Shown: positions 32,360 through 40,959, numbered from the stretch's first letter. The stretch is 64,000 nt of DNA from UBA9647 sp963739335 (GCA_963739335.1 CAVUAC010000063.1:43270-107269), one strand, 5' to 3'. Notes: generated by a model from the sequence alone, not told the origin. Numbers and translations are program-made.

Positions 32360-33994
32360 TTATGTTTCCTTCATCATTCTTTCAAATCGTCGCCTAGTCG
32401 ATCCATCCAAGAAATAGAAGAATGTTCCCCTGATCCCTCGTGTGCACAGCACACGATAAAGGTGTTTGAGTTTTTCGAGCGCCAATTCAGGGTTTTTTGT
32501 CAGGCCCATTTTAAACTGTCGATCACAGTTTTCATCGAGGTCGCCGAGCCATTTGTTCGTCGTTGAATCCCATCGAAGATCAGAGCCAAATATAACGCCA
32601 ACGTAATCAAATTCAAAGCCCTGGGCTGAATAGATGCAACCGATTTGCTCAAATCCCTCTGGTTGCATTGCCCAGATCTTGTACGGATGCTTTGAGGGAT
32701 TCTCGGCGCTTCCCTTATTGGTTCTCCACATGTCTCTGGGTTTGCGATTCCATGGTCTAGACCAAGCACCGATCTGCACATCATTAACGAGCTCCCCATC
32801 TTTCCCTGGATCCGACCAAAGCCAATCAAAGCCTGCCACTATTCGGGCGGAGAATCCTTCTTCCGTTTTCCGACGAAGTGCCTTCTCAAGATCACGAGGG
32901 GATTCGAACACGCTCACTTCGTATTCTTTGTTACGCTGCCAAGCCAATGATTTTAACCCAGAGAGATCCAAAACAGTATCGACCCATCGGACATATGATT
33001 CGCTTCCGGCACATCGAAACTGAGTCTTCAAGTCATAAACACTCACAGCAATGTTCTTGCGCTCCGCGCAATTCGTGATATGGTCAAGAGATCCAACCTC
33101 AGCCACTCTCACGCTCTGTTGTCCATCAAGCAGAAAGACCGAAACTTTCGACGCACGGATGAGTTCTTCTGCCTGCGGATTGTGAGATAATATCCGCGGA
33201 CCAAACTGAGTTCTCAGGCGCAAACGATGAGCTTCGTCACAAACCACCAATTCAATACTATCTTTCGCTGCGTTGATGAAGTTGTGTGTGTAGAGGAATG
33301 GTTCTTCTCGACCAACGATTCCTCTTAGATTCGTGGTAAAAGCCTTGGATCCAGTGGCGTGAACGGCATTATACCCTCGGCGGGCCGCAGCACCCAACAC
33401 TTGGACTGCGATGACACTTTTTCCCGTTCCGGGGCCACCGAGCACAACGATTACTTTTTTCAGCTTTCTTTTTCGGGCATTTTCGACGTCTGAAAGAATG
33501 CGGTTGAAAACGACCCGTTGTTCGTCCAACAAATTCCAGGGCTCGTACTTCTCGATGGAGTCAGCAACGAAATCAAGAAGTTTCTTGCTGGGCTTATACT
33601 GCCCCGTGAGAATGGAGTCAACGAGCTTCGTTGAGGCCCCACACCACGTCCGTTCGCCAACAAACTCGGACAATTCTCCCATAGTCTCGATGGTGAATGC
33701 TGGTGAGTCTTTCAAGATTTCTGAATATCGAGCATCGAAGAAATGCGATTCTATCTCCGATTTGACGTTATGCAGGTAAGCGCAACTAGCAAGTTTGATG
33801 CGGCCATTACCAAAAGCTGAGTGAGCATCCTGAAGATACCGGCGATAAGCCCTCACTTGAGCACTTGGATGAAGCAAGTCTGAATTCCCAATACGAACGA
33901 CCTCTGACGCATCTGTGGCTTTACAAGTATCCCATTGTTTGAATTCAGTCAGGACTGCGTGTTTTTGTTTGCTCTTATCTGATCCAAGAACCAT
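32360..33994 (-). CDS. DUF2075-family P-loop ATPase/helicase
   Basis: A 544-residue frame with a Schlafen-like SF1-type ATPase of the DUF2075 family. Walker A GGPGTGKSV is near 186-194 and Walker B LVVCDEAHRLR near 252-262, with motif III FLLDGQQSV, QFRCAGSESY, and the C-terminal AQGFEFDYVGVIFG and RVLCTRGIRGTFFYF (arginine finger region). The N-terminal 150 residues contain a nuclease-like core whose first part is on the neighbouring fragment, and VLTEFKQW is the expected E-x-K end. So the intact protein is nuclease plus helicase. Fourth from last in the HerA-NurA operon, directly before Dam. Confidence 0.85.
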   Translation of the reverse strand: MVLGSDKSKQKHAVLTEFKQWDTCKATDASEVVRIGNSDLLHPSAQVRAYRRYLQDAHSAFGNGRIKLASCAYLHNVKSEIESHFFDARYSEILKDSPAFTIETMGELSEFVGERTWCGASTKLVDSILTGQYKPSKKLLDFVADSIEKYEPWNLLDEQRVVFNRILSDVENARKRKLKKVIVVLGGPGTGKSVIAVQVLGAAARRGYNAVHATGSKAFTTNLRGIVGREEPFLYTHNFINAAKDSIELVVCDEAHRLRLRTQFGPRILSHNPQAEELIRASKVSVFLLDGQQSVRVAEVGSLDHITNCAERKNIAVSVYDLKTQFRCAGSESYVRWVDTVLDLSGLKSLAWQRNKEYEVSVFESPRDLEKALRRKTEEGFSARIVAGFDWLWSDPGKDGELVNDVQIGAWSRPWNRKPRDMWRTNKGSAENPSKHPYKIWAMQPEGFEQIGCIYSAQGFEFDYVGVIFGSDLRWDSTTNKWLGDLDENCDRQFKMGLTKNPELALEKLKHLYRVLCTRGIRGTFFYFLDGSTRRRFERMMKET

Positions 33995-34235
33995 GCAGTC
34001 GATAACGGCATGAAGACAAAGGAAGCTGGTATTCCAAGACTATCCATGCATCGTCCATTCCCACATCAGCGACTACTTCGGCGAAAGCACTAAGTGAATT
34101 CTTCCAAGATCGGACTTCCGACTCCGACGGACGAGCATCAAGCCTCTCTACAAACCGCTCTCGGAGTAAATCAGCAATTTGGCCGGAGGTAGCCTTGGGA
34201 ATAAACGTCCTCAGTCTGCAATCATATAGATGCAT
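33975..34235 (-). pseudogene. N-terminal fragment of the DUF2075 gene
   Basis: An 86-residue frame whose end (VLEYQLPLSSCR) runs into the main frame if one T is removed in CCGTTATCG near 33998, giving SSCRIDCMVLGSD. The family pattern EYQLP..S.R.D then continues to E-K in ELKQW-like form. The ATG overlaps the TAA of the peptidase gene (TAATG), so this is the true translation start of the DUF2075 gene. Confidence 0.75.
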
Positions 34236-35269
34236 TATGATGGCCCAGTCCCTTTTAACAGTTTCAATGCTGCTTCGTATGCGTCCTTGAAATCAAGCCC
34301 TGTATCTAAGTTCGGGTCGATCTTCTTGAACCCGACATACATGAAGCTAAGCAGCTGAAGTCCAGAAAACTGTTCTTGAGGTATCGACTTGAGTGAGTAC
34401 CGCCTGTCAGCCTTCGTAAAGTCAATTCCTGCCGTTCCAAGCGTCCCAATCTCGAAAGCGATGCTCTTTATCTCTTCGGATGTCATGTGCTCGAATCGCT
34501 CAAGAGCATTCATAAGATACATCACCGTGGCTGGTTCTTTCAACTTGAGTAGCTCTGGGTTCGTCGTCCCCTGTGGATGCTCCTTCATCGGGACGTCGTC
34601 TCTGAACTCGAACCACTCTCGGAGCCTGAGTATCTCGGCAAACTTGCCAACGAGCTTGTACTCATCTGCTGCACCAATGTCCTTATACATATCAAGCCAA
34701 ACATGGAAGAGCTTGTCGCCTGTTGCAAAGACGTTGGATGCCTTATAGAGCTTGGTGTATTCAGTCTTCCCTTTGTAGAGCCAATCTGCGAACAGAGCAT
34801 AAGAGGTATTCATCGCAACATTGGCTTGATAGATCTTTCGCGGAGTGAGCTTCTGAACGTCTTCGGAAGTCAGAACAGCGGCGTTCTCTTGTTGGGTGGA
34901 GTACAATGAAACGAACTGAAATGGACGAATGTGCGGATACCGATGGAAGAGACGGTACTCAATCACCATGTCAAGAGGACAATTGAAAAGTTGGTTGGTC
35001 AATCCCGACACCCACTCCAGTGTTAACCGATTGGCCTCGTCACTCGGAATCCCAGTTTGACGCAGTTTGTACTTATCATCTCCAAGCGATTGAAGCGCCT
35101 TCTCCACTGTCGCGTTGGTCGTTACGAACAGTTTGCTTTTGCCAGCATTGCGTGCTTCGAACTCGAGCGTGATGTGCTCCAATTCATGAGCAAGCAAGTG
35201 GGGGACGATGGAAGGCAAGTTGGGTCGGTAGATAATCTTGTGCTCAGGTCCGATTGTTCTTCCACGCAA
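34235..35269 (-). CDS. HExxH metallopeptidase-like protein
   Basis: A 344-residue protein with a zinc-peptidase motif HELEH (LLAHELEHITLEFE near residues 28-32) at its very N-terminus and a helical remainder with a possible third ligand in DMVIEYRLFH. The frame starts with TTG and overlaps the TPR gene by 26 bases. The TPR product ends TQLAWKNNRT and this one begins RTIGPEHKIIYRPN, so the two may be one TPR-peptidase protein broken by a frameshift. In either case the peptidase follows the TPR part and is coupled (TAATG) to the DUF2075 gene. Confidence 0.78.
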   Translation of the reverse strand: MRGRTIGPEHKIIYRPNLPSIVPHLLAHELEHITLEFEARNAGKSKLFVTTNATVEKALQSLGDDKYKLRQTGIPSDEANRLTLEWVSGLTNQLFNCPLDMVIEYRLFHRYPHIRPFQFVSLYSTQQENAAVLTSEDVQKLTPRKIYQANVAMNTSYALFADWLYKGKTEYTKLYKASNVFATGDKLFHVWLDMYKDIGAADEYKLVGKFAEILRLREWFEFRDDVPMKEHPQGTTNPELLKLKEPATVMYLMNALERFEHMTSEEIKSIAFEIGTLGTAGIDFTKADRRYSLKSIPQEQFSGLQLLSFMYVGFKKIDPNLDTGLDFKDAYEAALKLLKGTGPS

Positions 35270-36179
35270 GTTGGGTTTTGGCAGTCACCCCTTTGAGTTC
35301 GTCATCCCGAACTATTTCAACAGGGAAGCCCGTCACTTTTTCGATGGTCTTGCACCTCTCGTCGATGAACTTCGTCAGAGCTTCATTGGGCTTTTCAGCG
35401 AGGTCTTTGTTCAGTTGCAGGTACATCGCACGAGCCTGTTCATAGACAGGTGCACTCCGTATGTCAGGTGAAGGTTCTTGGCTGAACAACTCATCCAATG
35501 TACCGAGAGCCGACTGATTATCGTTCTGTTTCGATTGAAGAACAGCCAGTCCTAGGAAGGAGTTTGGGTATTGAGGGTTGAGGCCGATTGCACGTCTAAA
35601 AAGATGGCTTGCCTCTTCATGTGCACCCTTCTCTGCTTTCAACGCTGCGTATGCATTCAGTAGGTAGGGGTCATCAGGATTGAGTTCGTATGCCTTCCTG
35701 TAGAACGGTTCAGCCGAATCGGGGTCGTGCTCAGACCCGAAGTAGATGTTGCCCAGGAGCACGTAGCCCCACACATCCTTTGGGTCTAATCGTAGGACAT
35801 CTATCAACTGATTCTTTGCCTCTTCTACGTCGCCTCCCTCCATGTTTGCCATTGCCAAATTCCTACGAGCGTCGTTGTGATACGGAAAGTATTCGAGACT
35901 CTTCTTCAGGATTTGGATAGCCCCACGATAGTCACCCTGCTTCGCCTTGTTGATTCCTCGTTCAAACAACCTTTGAGCTTCTTCGATTGCCTTCTCCTTC
36001 TGCTCGGGAAGGTTAATAACCGCCACTCCGTTCTCGATTGAGACCTCAACAGCAAAGGAGAGAAATCCATATGATTTCTTGATTAGGGCGATGGCTTGCT
36101 CATCCGGCAGTTTGGTTAGATCAATTTTCTCGTCGGCGTCAACGAGAAAGTCTTTGAGGGCAATGAGGACGATTGACAT
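35244..36179 (-). CDS. TPR-repeat protein, first gene of the HerA-NurA operon
   Basis: A 311-residue protein. Residues 1-65 form a small mixed domain (MSIVLIALKDFLVDADEKID); residues 70-245 hold about five tetratricopeptide repeats (ALAMANMEGGDVEEAKNQL-type helices, with spacing of 34). The end (IVRDDELKGVTAKTQLAWKNN) looks like the start of another domain, which supports fusion with the peptidase. TPRs bind peptides or partner proteins, and in defence systems they often act as sensors. It starts the run; a nested inverted repeat lies 38 bases upstream. Confidence 0.85.
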   Translation of the reverse strand: MSIVLIALKDFLVDADEKIDLTKLPDEQAIALIKKSYGFLSFAVEVSIENGVAVINLPEQKEKAIEEAQRLFERGINKAKQGDYRGAIQILKKSLEYFPYHNDARRNLAMANMEGGDVEEAKNQLIDVLRLDPKDVWGYVLLGNIYFGSEHDPDSAEPFYRKAYELNPDDPYLLNAYAALKAEKGAHEEASHLFRRAIGLNPQYPNSFLGLAVLQSKQNDNQSALGTLDELFSQEPSPDIRSAPVYEQARAMYLQLNKDLAEKPNEALTKFIDERCKTIEKVTGFPVEIVRDDELKGVTAKTQLAWKNNRT

Positions 36180-36216
36180 TGGTTTGGGTCACCGAGGCAA
36201 ATACTGTCCGCAGACA

Positions 36217-36316
36217 GGCTTGCTGAAGGCTCTTTCCCTACGGGTCATCAGTCCATTCACGTGTGAATGGATCCTGAACCATCAAATCTCTGTTTTGACA
36301 GTTCTTTCAGCAAGCC
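36217..36316. promoter_or_regulatory. Nested inverted repeats upstream of the TPR/HerA-NurA operon
   Basis: An outer 11-bp inverted repeat (GGCTTGCTGAA at 36217-36227, TTCAGCAAGCC at 36306-36316) encloses an inner 8-bp palindrome (CCATTCAC GT GTGAATGG, 36253-36270). The position, directly upstream of the operon start at 36179, fits an operator or a 5' RNA structure. Confidence 0.6.
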
Positions 36317-36519
36317 CGATGTAAAAGTAAGACAAAATCAGCCAAAATCAACCTTGAGGTTGACCCCTGATAATGACCGCGTTGTGTGGAGTCCGGACCA
36401 GGATCCCCGCTTCTATGCCGCGAGTTTCCTGCCGCCAGAAATTGCGCCGGTTGGAACTGCCAAGGAGTCTTGCTTGATTCTACTTTTCTCTCCGAATACC
36501 TTGGTGCGGGAGATTATTC

Positions 36520-36744
36520 ATGGGTGAAAAGAAACCATACGATGTAGAGTGGTTCATCATACAGGTGACTCTCAAAGCCGACTATACGCTCGCGATTCCT
36601 GCAGGAAGCAAGGAAGAGGCAGTGATGTCTGCGTACAGTAGGAGGATTCCAGTTGATAGTCTTCATAACGTTGAGAAAGACGTTGTGAAGGTTATGAAGA
36701 TAAAGCAACAGTGCGACAGGATTGAATTGGAAACCCTGCAATGA
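36520..36744 (+). CDS. Small conserved protein, paralogue of the gene at 26920
   Basis: A 74-residue soluble protein (WFIIQVTLKADYTLAIPAGS-KEEAVMSAYSRRIPVDSLHNVEKDVVKVMKIK) sharing the length and pattern of the 26920 product. It is divergent from the HerA-NurA operon and lies between it and the EEP gene. Function unknown. An 86-codon frame upstream overlaps its start by eight bases but is not convincing. Confidence 0.72.
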   Translation: MGEKKPYDVEWFIIQVTLKADYTLAIPAGSKEEAVMSAYSRRIPVDSLHNVEKDVVKVMKIKQQCDRIELETLQ

Positions 36745-36780
36745 GAGCAATAAGCTGCTCGATGTGGGAACGTGCTATCA

Positions 36781-37776
36781 TCATCCTTCCGACGGGACAA
36801 TCTTCACCCAAAGAGGTCTGTGGTCAGAAATGTAGTACCTGCAGTAAGTGAAGAAGTCGGCATGCTTCTTCTTGCCTCCGGTGTTCTGGTACAGATCTGC
36901 GAAAATCATCTGGTCATAATCGAACACACCCGTTTCCTCAGTCACGTGATGTTGCGTCGTTGGAAAGAACATTATCTGGTCATAGTGGTTGACCTGTTTG
37001 GCGACATTTCTGTCTTGTCCTGGAAGAGTTGAGCCGATAGAAGTGGCGTGGACGGTGGAGTGGAAGCCGTTCTTGGAGAAAATCTTGTATATCGGGTCTT
37101 CCTCTTCCATATACGGGAGATTGAAATCACCGAGCAAGAGAATGTCTTTTTCGGTTGCATACTTTGAGGCCACCATTGACTTCGCCCATTGAGCCATCGC
37201 AAGTGCTTCCAGTTGTCTTCGTTGTATGGCGATCTTCTGTTCACTCTTGCCTTTGAAATAGAGGTGGGCGTTTACAAGGCAGAACTTGAAGTCCTTGAAG
37301 GTAAACGACTGCAAGAAAGGATTGCGGTCAAATCCTTGGAACTGGACTTTGGCTCCGGGGATGGTGATTCGCTTGAAGTGGCTCGGAGGCGGAGCAATCT
37401 CACCGACAAGTTCACGAGTGCTCAGCTTGTCGACATCGAAGACAAATGTCATCCGCTCAACGTTCCCTGCAAGATCAGTGTAGAGCACTCGATATTTGCT
37501 CCCCAAAAATCCCATCAGTTCTTGAAGGTGATCAAGATTGCTACCCATCTCCTGCAAGGCGATAATGTCAAACCATCCGATGATTTCTGACATGAGGTGG
37601 ATGTCGTCTGGTCGTCGCTCTTGCACTCCGAAGTTGGCGAGATTCCATGTGGCCAACAGTAAGCTGCGCTGGTCCTTCTCTGGAATCTTCCGATCCACCT
37701 TGTGCTTGCGAAGAGCTTCCAGCTCCGTTTCGACCTTGTAGATGTATGTGAACTTGGGTTTTGGGTTTGCGCGCAT
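36781..37776 (-). CDS. Endonuclease/exonuclease/phosphatase-family protein
   Basis: A 331-residue EEP (DNase I-like) enzyme. The family motifs are in order: WNLANFG (residues 43-49), IIALQEMGS (metal-binding Glu), YFKGKSEQ and NAHLYF, LLLGDFNLP (Asp-Asn), and YYISDHRPLW (Asp-His). No signal peptide is seen, so it probably acts on nucleic acid or phosphoesters in the cytoplasm. A clear AAGGAG lies seven bases before the ATG. It is on the same strand as the HerA-NurA operon but 500 bases upstream of it, separated by a plus-strand small gene. Confidence 0.9.
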   Translation of the reverse strand: MRANPKPKFTYIYKVETELEALRKHKVDRKIPEKDQRSLLLATWNLANFGVQERRPDDIHLMSEIIGWFDIIALQEMGSNLDHLQELMGFLGSKYRVLYTDLAGNVERMTFVFDVDKLSTRELVGEIAPPPSHFKRITIPGAKVQFQGFDRNPFLQSFTFKDFKFCLVNAHLYFKGKSEQKIAIQRRQLEALAMAQWAKSMVASKYATEKDILLLGDFNLPYMEEEDPIYKIFSKNGFHSTVHATSIGSTLPGQDRNVAKQVNHYDQIMFFPTTQHHVTEETGVFDYDQMIFADLYQNTGGKKKHADFFTYCRYYISDHRPLWVKIVPSEG

Positions 37777-37791
37777 GGCAAGCTCCTTTAG

Positions 37792-37823
37792 ATTAAGGCC
37801 TTTTTTTCACGAAAAACCTTAAT
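37792..37823. promoter_or_regulatory. A/T-rich palindrome upstream of the EEP gene
   Basis: ATTAAGG (37792-37798) and CCTTAAT (37817-37823), with TTTTTTT and AAAAA also facing each other inside. It ends 16 bases before the EEP start, overlapping the expected promoter and ribosome-binding region. It could be an operator or the stem of an attenuator. Confidence 0.55.
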
Positions 37824-38216
37824 GTGCCGCGTTATTCACGATGGCAACTGTTATTGGTGCAACTTGAACAACGAACGATGGGACGGTTCGGTGCGTTCTG
37901 TACGCGACGCGAATCTATCGACTGGGAGGCATACTGTCAATACCTAAAACGCGGTATTTTTGTATCTGAGCTTACAGCACGCAGAAAGCAACCGCCGGAC
38001 GGCAGAAAGCAGCGATTAACAAGCGATCAGAGTGATAACGGCCCATCCAAAATGGCCTCTAAGCTGCAGGGAAGCATTGAAACGATTGTGTCGATATCAA
38101 GTCGCCTGAAGTGCCGACATTTCCGCGCAAGCAGAAATCCGTACAGATGAGGATATGGGTAATGAGTATTTGAGTAGTAAGTATGTAGGAGGGCCGATAG
38201 AGCGAAGGTCAAGAAT

Positions 38217-38242
38217 CGGGGTGGCTGGCCTGCGCCACCCCG
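38217..38242 (-). terminator. Hairpin after the Sak4-like gene
   Basis: A 9-bp perfect stem CGGGGTGGC / GCCACCCCG with an 8-base loop, 13 bases downstream of the stop at 38255 on the minus strand. No T-run follows. The interval 37824-38216 has no supported gene. Confidence 0.55.
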
Positions 38243-38254
38243 GTTCAACCGAGC

Positions 38255-39232
38255 CTATGACCCAATCGCCTGGGAAACAGACTGCAATTGACGGCGTCTC
38301 GAATCAATGGCTGTGGCGATCCGCTTGCCCTGATCCTCAATAAGCCTCTTGGAGCTGATCCCCTTAAGCCTACTCTGCTCGATAGAGTTCAGTCGGTCAA
38401 CAGTAGTTGCTTTTTGGATTGCTTCCAACATCGCTACGGCTTCCTTCTCGCCTGTCAAAAAGCCTGACTCATTGAACATCGGCGTCCCGATTGACGCAAC
38501 AACGGTCGCAGCCGGCGCCGGTTGTTGACCTCGGTCGAGCCATTCGAGAATCTGCTTGCCGATCTTCTCGTCCGGTTTGGAAACCAACCTGCCGTCAAAG
38601 AGGCTTGACCGATCTTTCGTGGACTGGGCGTTGTGGTTAAGGTCGAGATCGAACACGATGTCGAACTCATAGTCCATGCCCTCGCGTTGCACGGGGGCAA
38701 GTCCAACCTTCTTCGGGACTGACTTCCCCTTCTCGTTCGTCTCAACAACGTAGTCCATCTTCGAGCGCATCGTTGCGATAAGATGAAGCTTGGAGCGAAT
38801 CATTGCCTCGATGAAAGCGTTGTGCTGGGGTGTGAGTTTGCGCCAGGCCGTGAAACTATTCATGCCGCCATCAGCCATTTTGCCCTGTGTATCGAGCAGG
38901 CCACCCTCGCCTGCCCAGGCATGAGAGATGCTGTCTAGGATGAGCACATCGTAGGCGGCAGCCTCGGCCTGGTGGATAGCTTTGATGTACTTGTCGATCT
39001 CAAATGGGGGTTCGATGTTGAGAACATCGAAGTCGATGCGGTCGGCATAGAGCACGCTGGAGTTGTTCTCGGTGTCGACGAGGGCGATCCTCTGGCCAAG
39101 GCCAGAGGCAAGTTTGAGTGCCGAGAGGGTTTTCCCGGATCCTGCTGCGCCGCAAAGACCGATGCGGGCTTTCTTGACGATGCGTTGGGCTTTTTGGAAG
39201 CCAGAGAGTTGAGATGATGATGTGGTGTTCAT
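38255..39232 (-). CDS. Phage-type RecA-like ATPase (Sak4/AAA_24 group)
   Basis: A 325-residue protein with Walker A GAAGSGKT at 28-35, ALVDTENNSSVLYAD (the DTE motif typical of phage AAA_24 proteins), Walker B LILDSISHAW near 97-106, and HLIATMRSK. Sak4-type ATPases work with an SSB in phage single-strand annealing recombination. The C-terminal 70 residues are a helical tail. AAGGAG lies ahead of the ATG. It is followed upstream by two other small phage-like genes, so 38.2-40.1 kb reads as a prophage-derived recombination module. Confidence 0.85.
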   Translation of the reverse strand: MNTTSSSQLSGFQKAQRIVKKARIGLCGAAGSGKTLSALKLASGLGQRIALVDTENNSSVLYADRIDFDVLNIEPPFEIDKYIKAIHQAEAAAYDVLILDSISHAWAGEGGLLDTQGKMADGGMNSFTAWRKLTPQHNAFIEAMIRSKLHLIATMRSKMDYVVETNEKGKSVPKKVGLAPVQREGMDYEFDIVFDLDLNHNAQSTKDRSSLFDGRLVSKPDEKIGKQILEWLDRGQQPAPAATVVASIGTPMFNESGFLTGEKEAVAMLEAIQKATTVDRLNSIEQSRLKGISSKRLIEDQGKRIATAIDSRRRQLQSVSQAIGS

Positions 39233-39295
39233 GGTGAATCTCCTTGTACTGGAATGATGGAGTGATGGATTAATGAACAGGTGAGCGTTCCATTT

Positions 39296-39793
39296 CTAGA
39301 ACGTGACCTGCAGAGTTGAGCCTTGAGCAATGAATCGCGCCGGGTGGATGATTTCCCCGGATGCGGTATCGGCGACCTCAGCCGGGAGGTTTTCAAGGAA
39401 TTTCTTCCGGGCCTTGAGCTTCTCTTCGATCGCCTTCTTCTGAGATTCGAGGTCGTCGATGATGCTGTCCTGATACTCGTACTTCTTTGGGAGGGATTTG
39501 AGTTGGACCTTCGCGCCGCAGACGTCTGCGCTCGTTCCCGGCATTGAGTTGATTGCCCGGTCTTTGATTCGTCCGAGCGCCTGGTCGAGAATGTCGGCGA
39601 CATTCCGGATGCGGACGTAACCTTCGATGGCTGACTGCTCCTCGAGCAGGGCGTCAGTCAAAGCTCCGGCATAGGTGGCGAATTCAGCCTTTGGAACGAC
39701 ACGGTGAAGTACAGTCAAGTGCTCGGACTGGACCGGACCCGCTTCTATGACCTCGGGAAAGAATTCGTCTTGTGGTTGATTGTTTGACTTCAT
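39296..39793 (-). CDS. Phage-like hypothetical protein (coiled coil)
   Basis: A 165-residue protein: an N-terminal disordered stretch, a helical part with conserved DILDQALGRIKDRAI, and a coiled coil (SIIDDLESQKKAIEEKLKARKKFLENL) near 110-140. I placed the start at the ATG with AAGGAGA nine bases upstream; the longer frame lacks that. Position 63 bases before the Sak4-like gene suggests a partner of a phage recombination or nuclease-inhibitor module. No firm family. Confidence 0.7.
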   Translation of the reverse strand: MKSNNQPQDEFFPEVIEAGPVQSEHLTVLHRVVPKAEFATYAGALTDALLEEQSAIEGYVRIRNVADILDQALGRIKDRAINSMPGTSADVCGAKVQLKSLPKKYEYQDSIIDDLESQKKAIEEKLKARKKFLENLPAEVADTASGEIIHPARFIAQGSTLQVTF

Positions 39794-39883
39794 GGTGTTG
39801 GTCTCCTTATTGTGCGTTGCCATGCGCACCCCGGTTGTTAGTGTTTTTGTCATGCTTTTCTTCGGACCCATTCTCTCGGGGGA

Positions 39884-40087
39884 CTAACCACGTAGGCCAG
39901 CTTCGCGCTGCCGTTGTTTTGTGGCTTCAAGCTCGTCCTGGGTTGCCGCTTCCACCCTGTCTGCTTCAATTGAATCCACGGATGAACCGAAGGACACGTA
40001 CTGCAGCTTGCCGTCTTCACAGATCCTGTAGAAGTACCCGATGACTCTTCCTGTAGATTTCATTTTGAGTGGTTGAAAGATCTTCAC
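39884..40087 (-). CDS. Small phage-like hypothetical protein
   Basis: A 67-residue protein with a small beta domain (TGRVIGYFYRICEDGKLQYVSFGSSVDSI) and a charged helical tail. An alternative ATG at 40063 is possible. It is the first gene of the Sak4-like module and lies 50 bases downstream of the long hairpin at 40137. Confidence 0.6.
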   Translation of the reverse strand: MKIFQPLKMKSTGRVIGYFYRICEDGKLQYVSFGSSVDSIEADRVEAATQDELEATKQRQREAGLRG

Positions 40088-40136
40088 AATTCCTCCCGAC
40101 GGTTTGACGCCGGACGACTACCGCCCCGAAAAAAAG

Positions 40137-40329
40137 AAAGGGAAAAGAAAAAAAGCGGATGTGGGGATGAAAAACGGCAAACCAAAAAGGCAAGGGCGCC
40201 GCGAGCGGTATCAACTTTCAATTTCTTCCCGCTTGCGGCGTTTATATACCCTTGCCTTTTTGCACATCAGCTCAGAAAGAGCCGTTTGCCGTTTTTATAT
40301 TGACCCGCTTTTTTGCTTCTTTTCCCTTT
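40137..40329. other. 193-nt nested hairpin built from five perfect or near-perfect arms
   Basis: Paired arms, from outside in: AAAGGGAAAAG / CTTTTCCCTTT (11 bp), AAAAAAGCGG / CCGCTTTTTT (10 bp), AAAAACGGCAAA / TTTGCCGTTTTT (12 bp), AAAAAGGCAAGGG / CCCTTGCCTTTTT (13 bp), CGCCGCGAGCGG / CCGCTTGCGGCG (11 of 12). Loop at 40209-40228. It sits upstream of the Sak4-like module. Possible replication origin, structured RNA or palindromic mobile element. Confidence 0.8.
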
Positions 40330-40403
40330 ATGAGAGAGGAGCGATGTATCTTCGTTTTGTTCGAGGGAATTTTCGATTGCCGATTTGCGATTGACGATTT
40401 GGG

Positions 40404-40487
40404 GGCGGCTGGCGCAGAGAGAGAATGGCGTAGGCAGTTTTTGCGTCGATGAGGTCCGAAGTGGCTGCAAAAACTGTGACAGCCGCC
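40404..40487. other. Second nested hairpin
   Basis: GGCGGCTG (40404-40411) pairs with CAGCCGCC (40480-40487), and CAGTTTTTGC (40435-40444) pairs with GCAAAAACTG (40467-40476). Lies 75 bases beyond the larger hairpin. Confidence 0.6.
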
Positions 40488-40955
40488 GCTGTTCACAACG
40501 TGTGGCAATTACGCCGAGGACGAAGGAGCGAACGGAGCGGAGTGACTAAAGAGATACCACTCTTATGAATGATTAGAAGGTGGAACGAAGCGGAGTGAGT
40601 GACAGAGTTGAGGCGTTATTGCTACCGGAAGCTTTTGGCGAGGCGGCATGAAGCGACCCCCGCTATACTGGATTTTAACTTGGCGGGGGCGAAGCCGCAC
40701 GTGTCTATGTGCGCTAGGAAATTTCACGTGCGGGCGCTTGATGCCGCCGTGTGGGGGGATAGGATCTTTGCGTGAGTTTCAGGATCGAACGGTTTTAGAC
40801 CTACTACCTGCCAGCAGGCAGGCGTTTTGGGCTGCGGTATAGGTGGAGGTCGGGATACTGTTTGTTCAATCCACTTCTCTTTCCTGACGATCTCTGGCTT
40901 GGCTATTACTTGGCGCGAGGCGCCGTCAGGTTGAGCGAGCGGTTAGGTGACCACA
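40488..40955. other. Non-coding end of array 2, with attC remnant
   Basis: No gene supported. The right part (40928-40948, GTCAGGTTGAGCGAGCGGTTAGG) is the left half of an array 2 attC read on the minus strand; the other half is not clear. Two further hairpins occur: CCCCCGC / GCGGGGG near 40656-40690 and GCCGCACGTG / CACGTGCGGGC near 40692-40735. Confidence 0.5.
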
Positions 40956-40959
40956 CCTA

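Noticed and set aside
36267..36527. 86-codon plus-strand frame before the small gene
   Set aside because: Covers part of the nested inverted repeat and has no visible domain; cannot be supported.
37824..38150. 108-codon plus-strand frame
   Set aside because: No motif; in a region with a terminator-like hairpin and no conservation signal.
40017..40394. Frames across the 40137 hairpin on both strands
   Set aside because: Lys/Arg- or Phe-rich translations of the hairpin arms, not genes.
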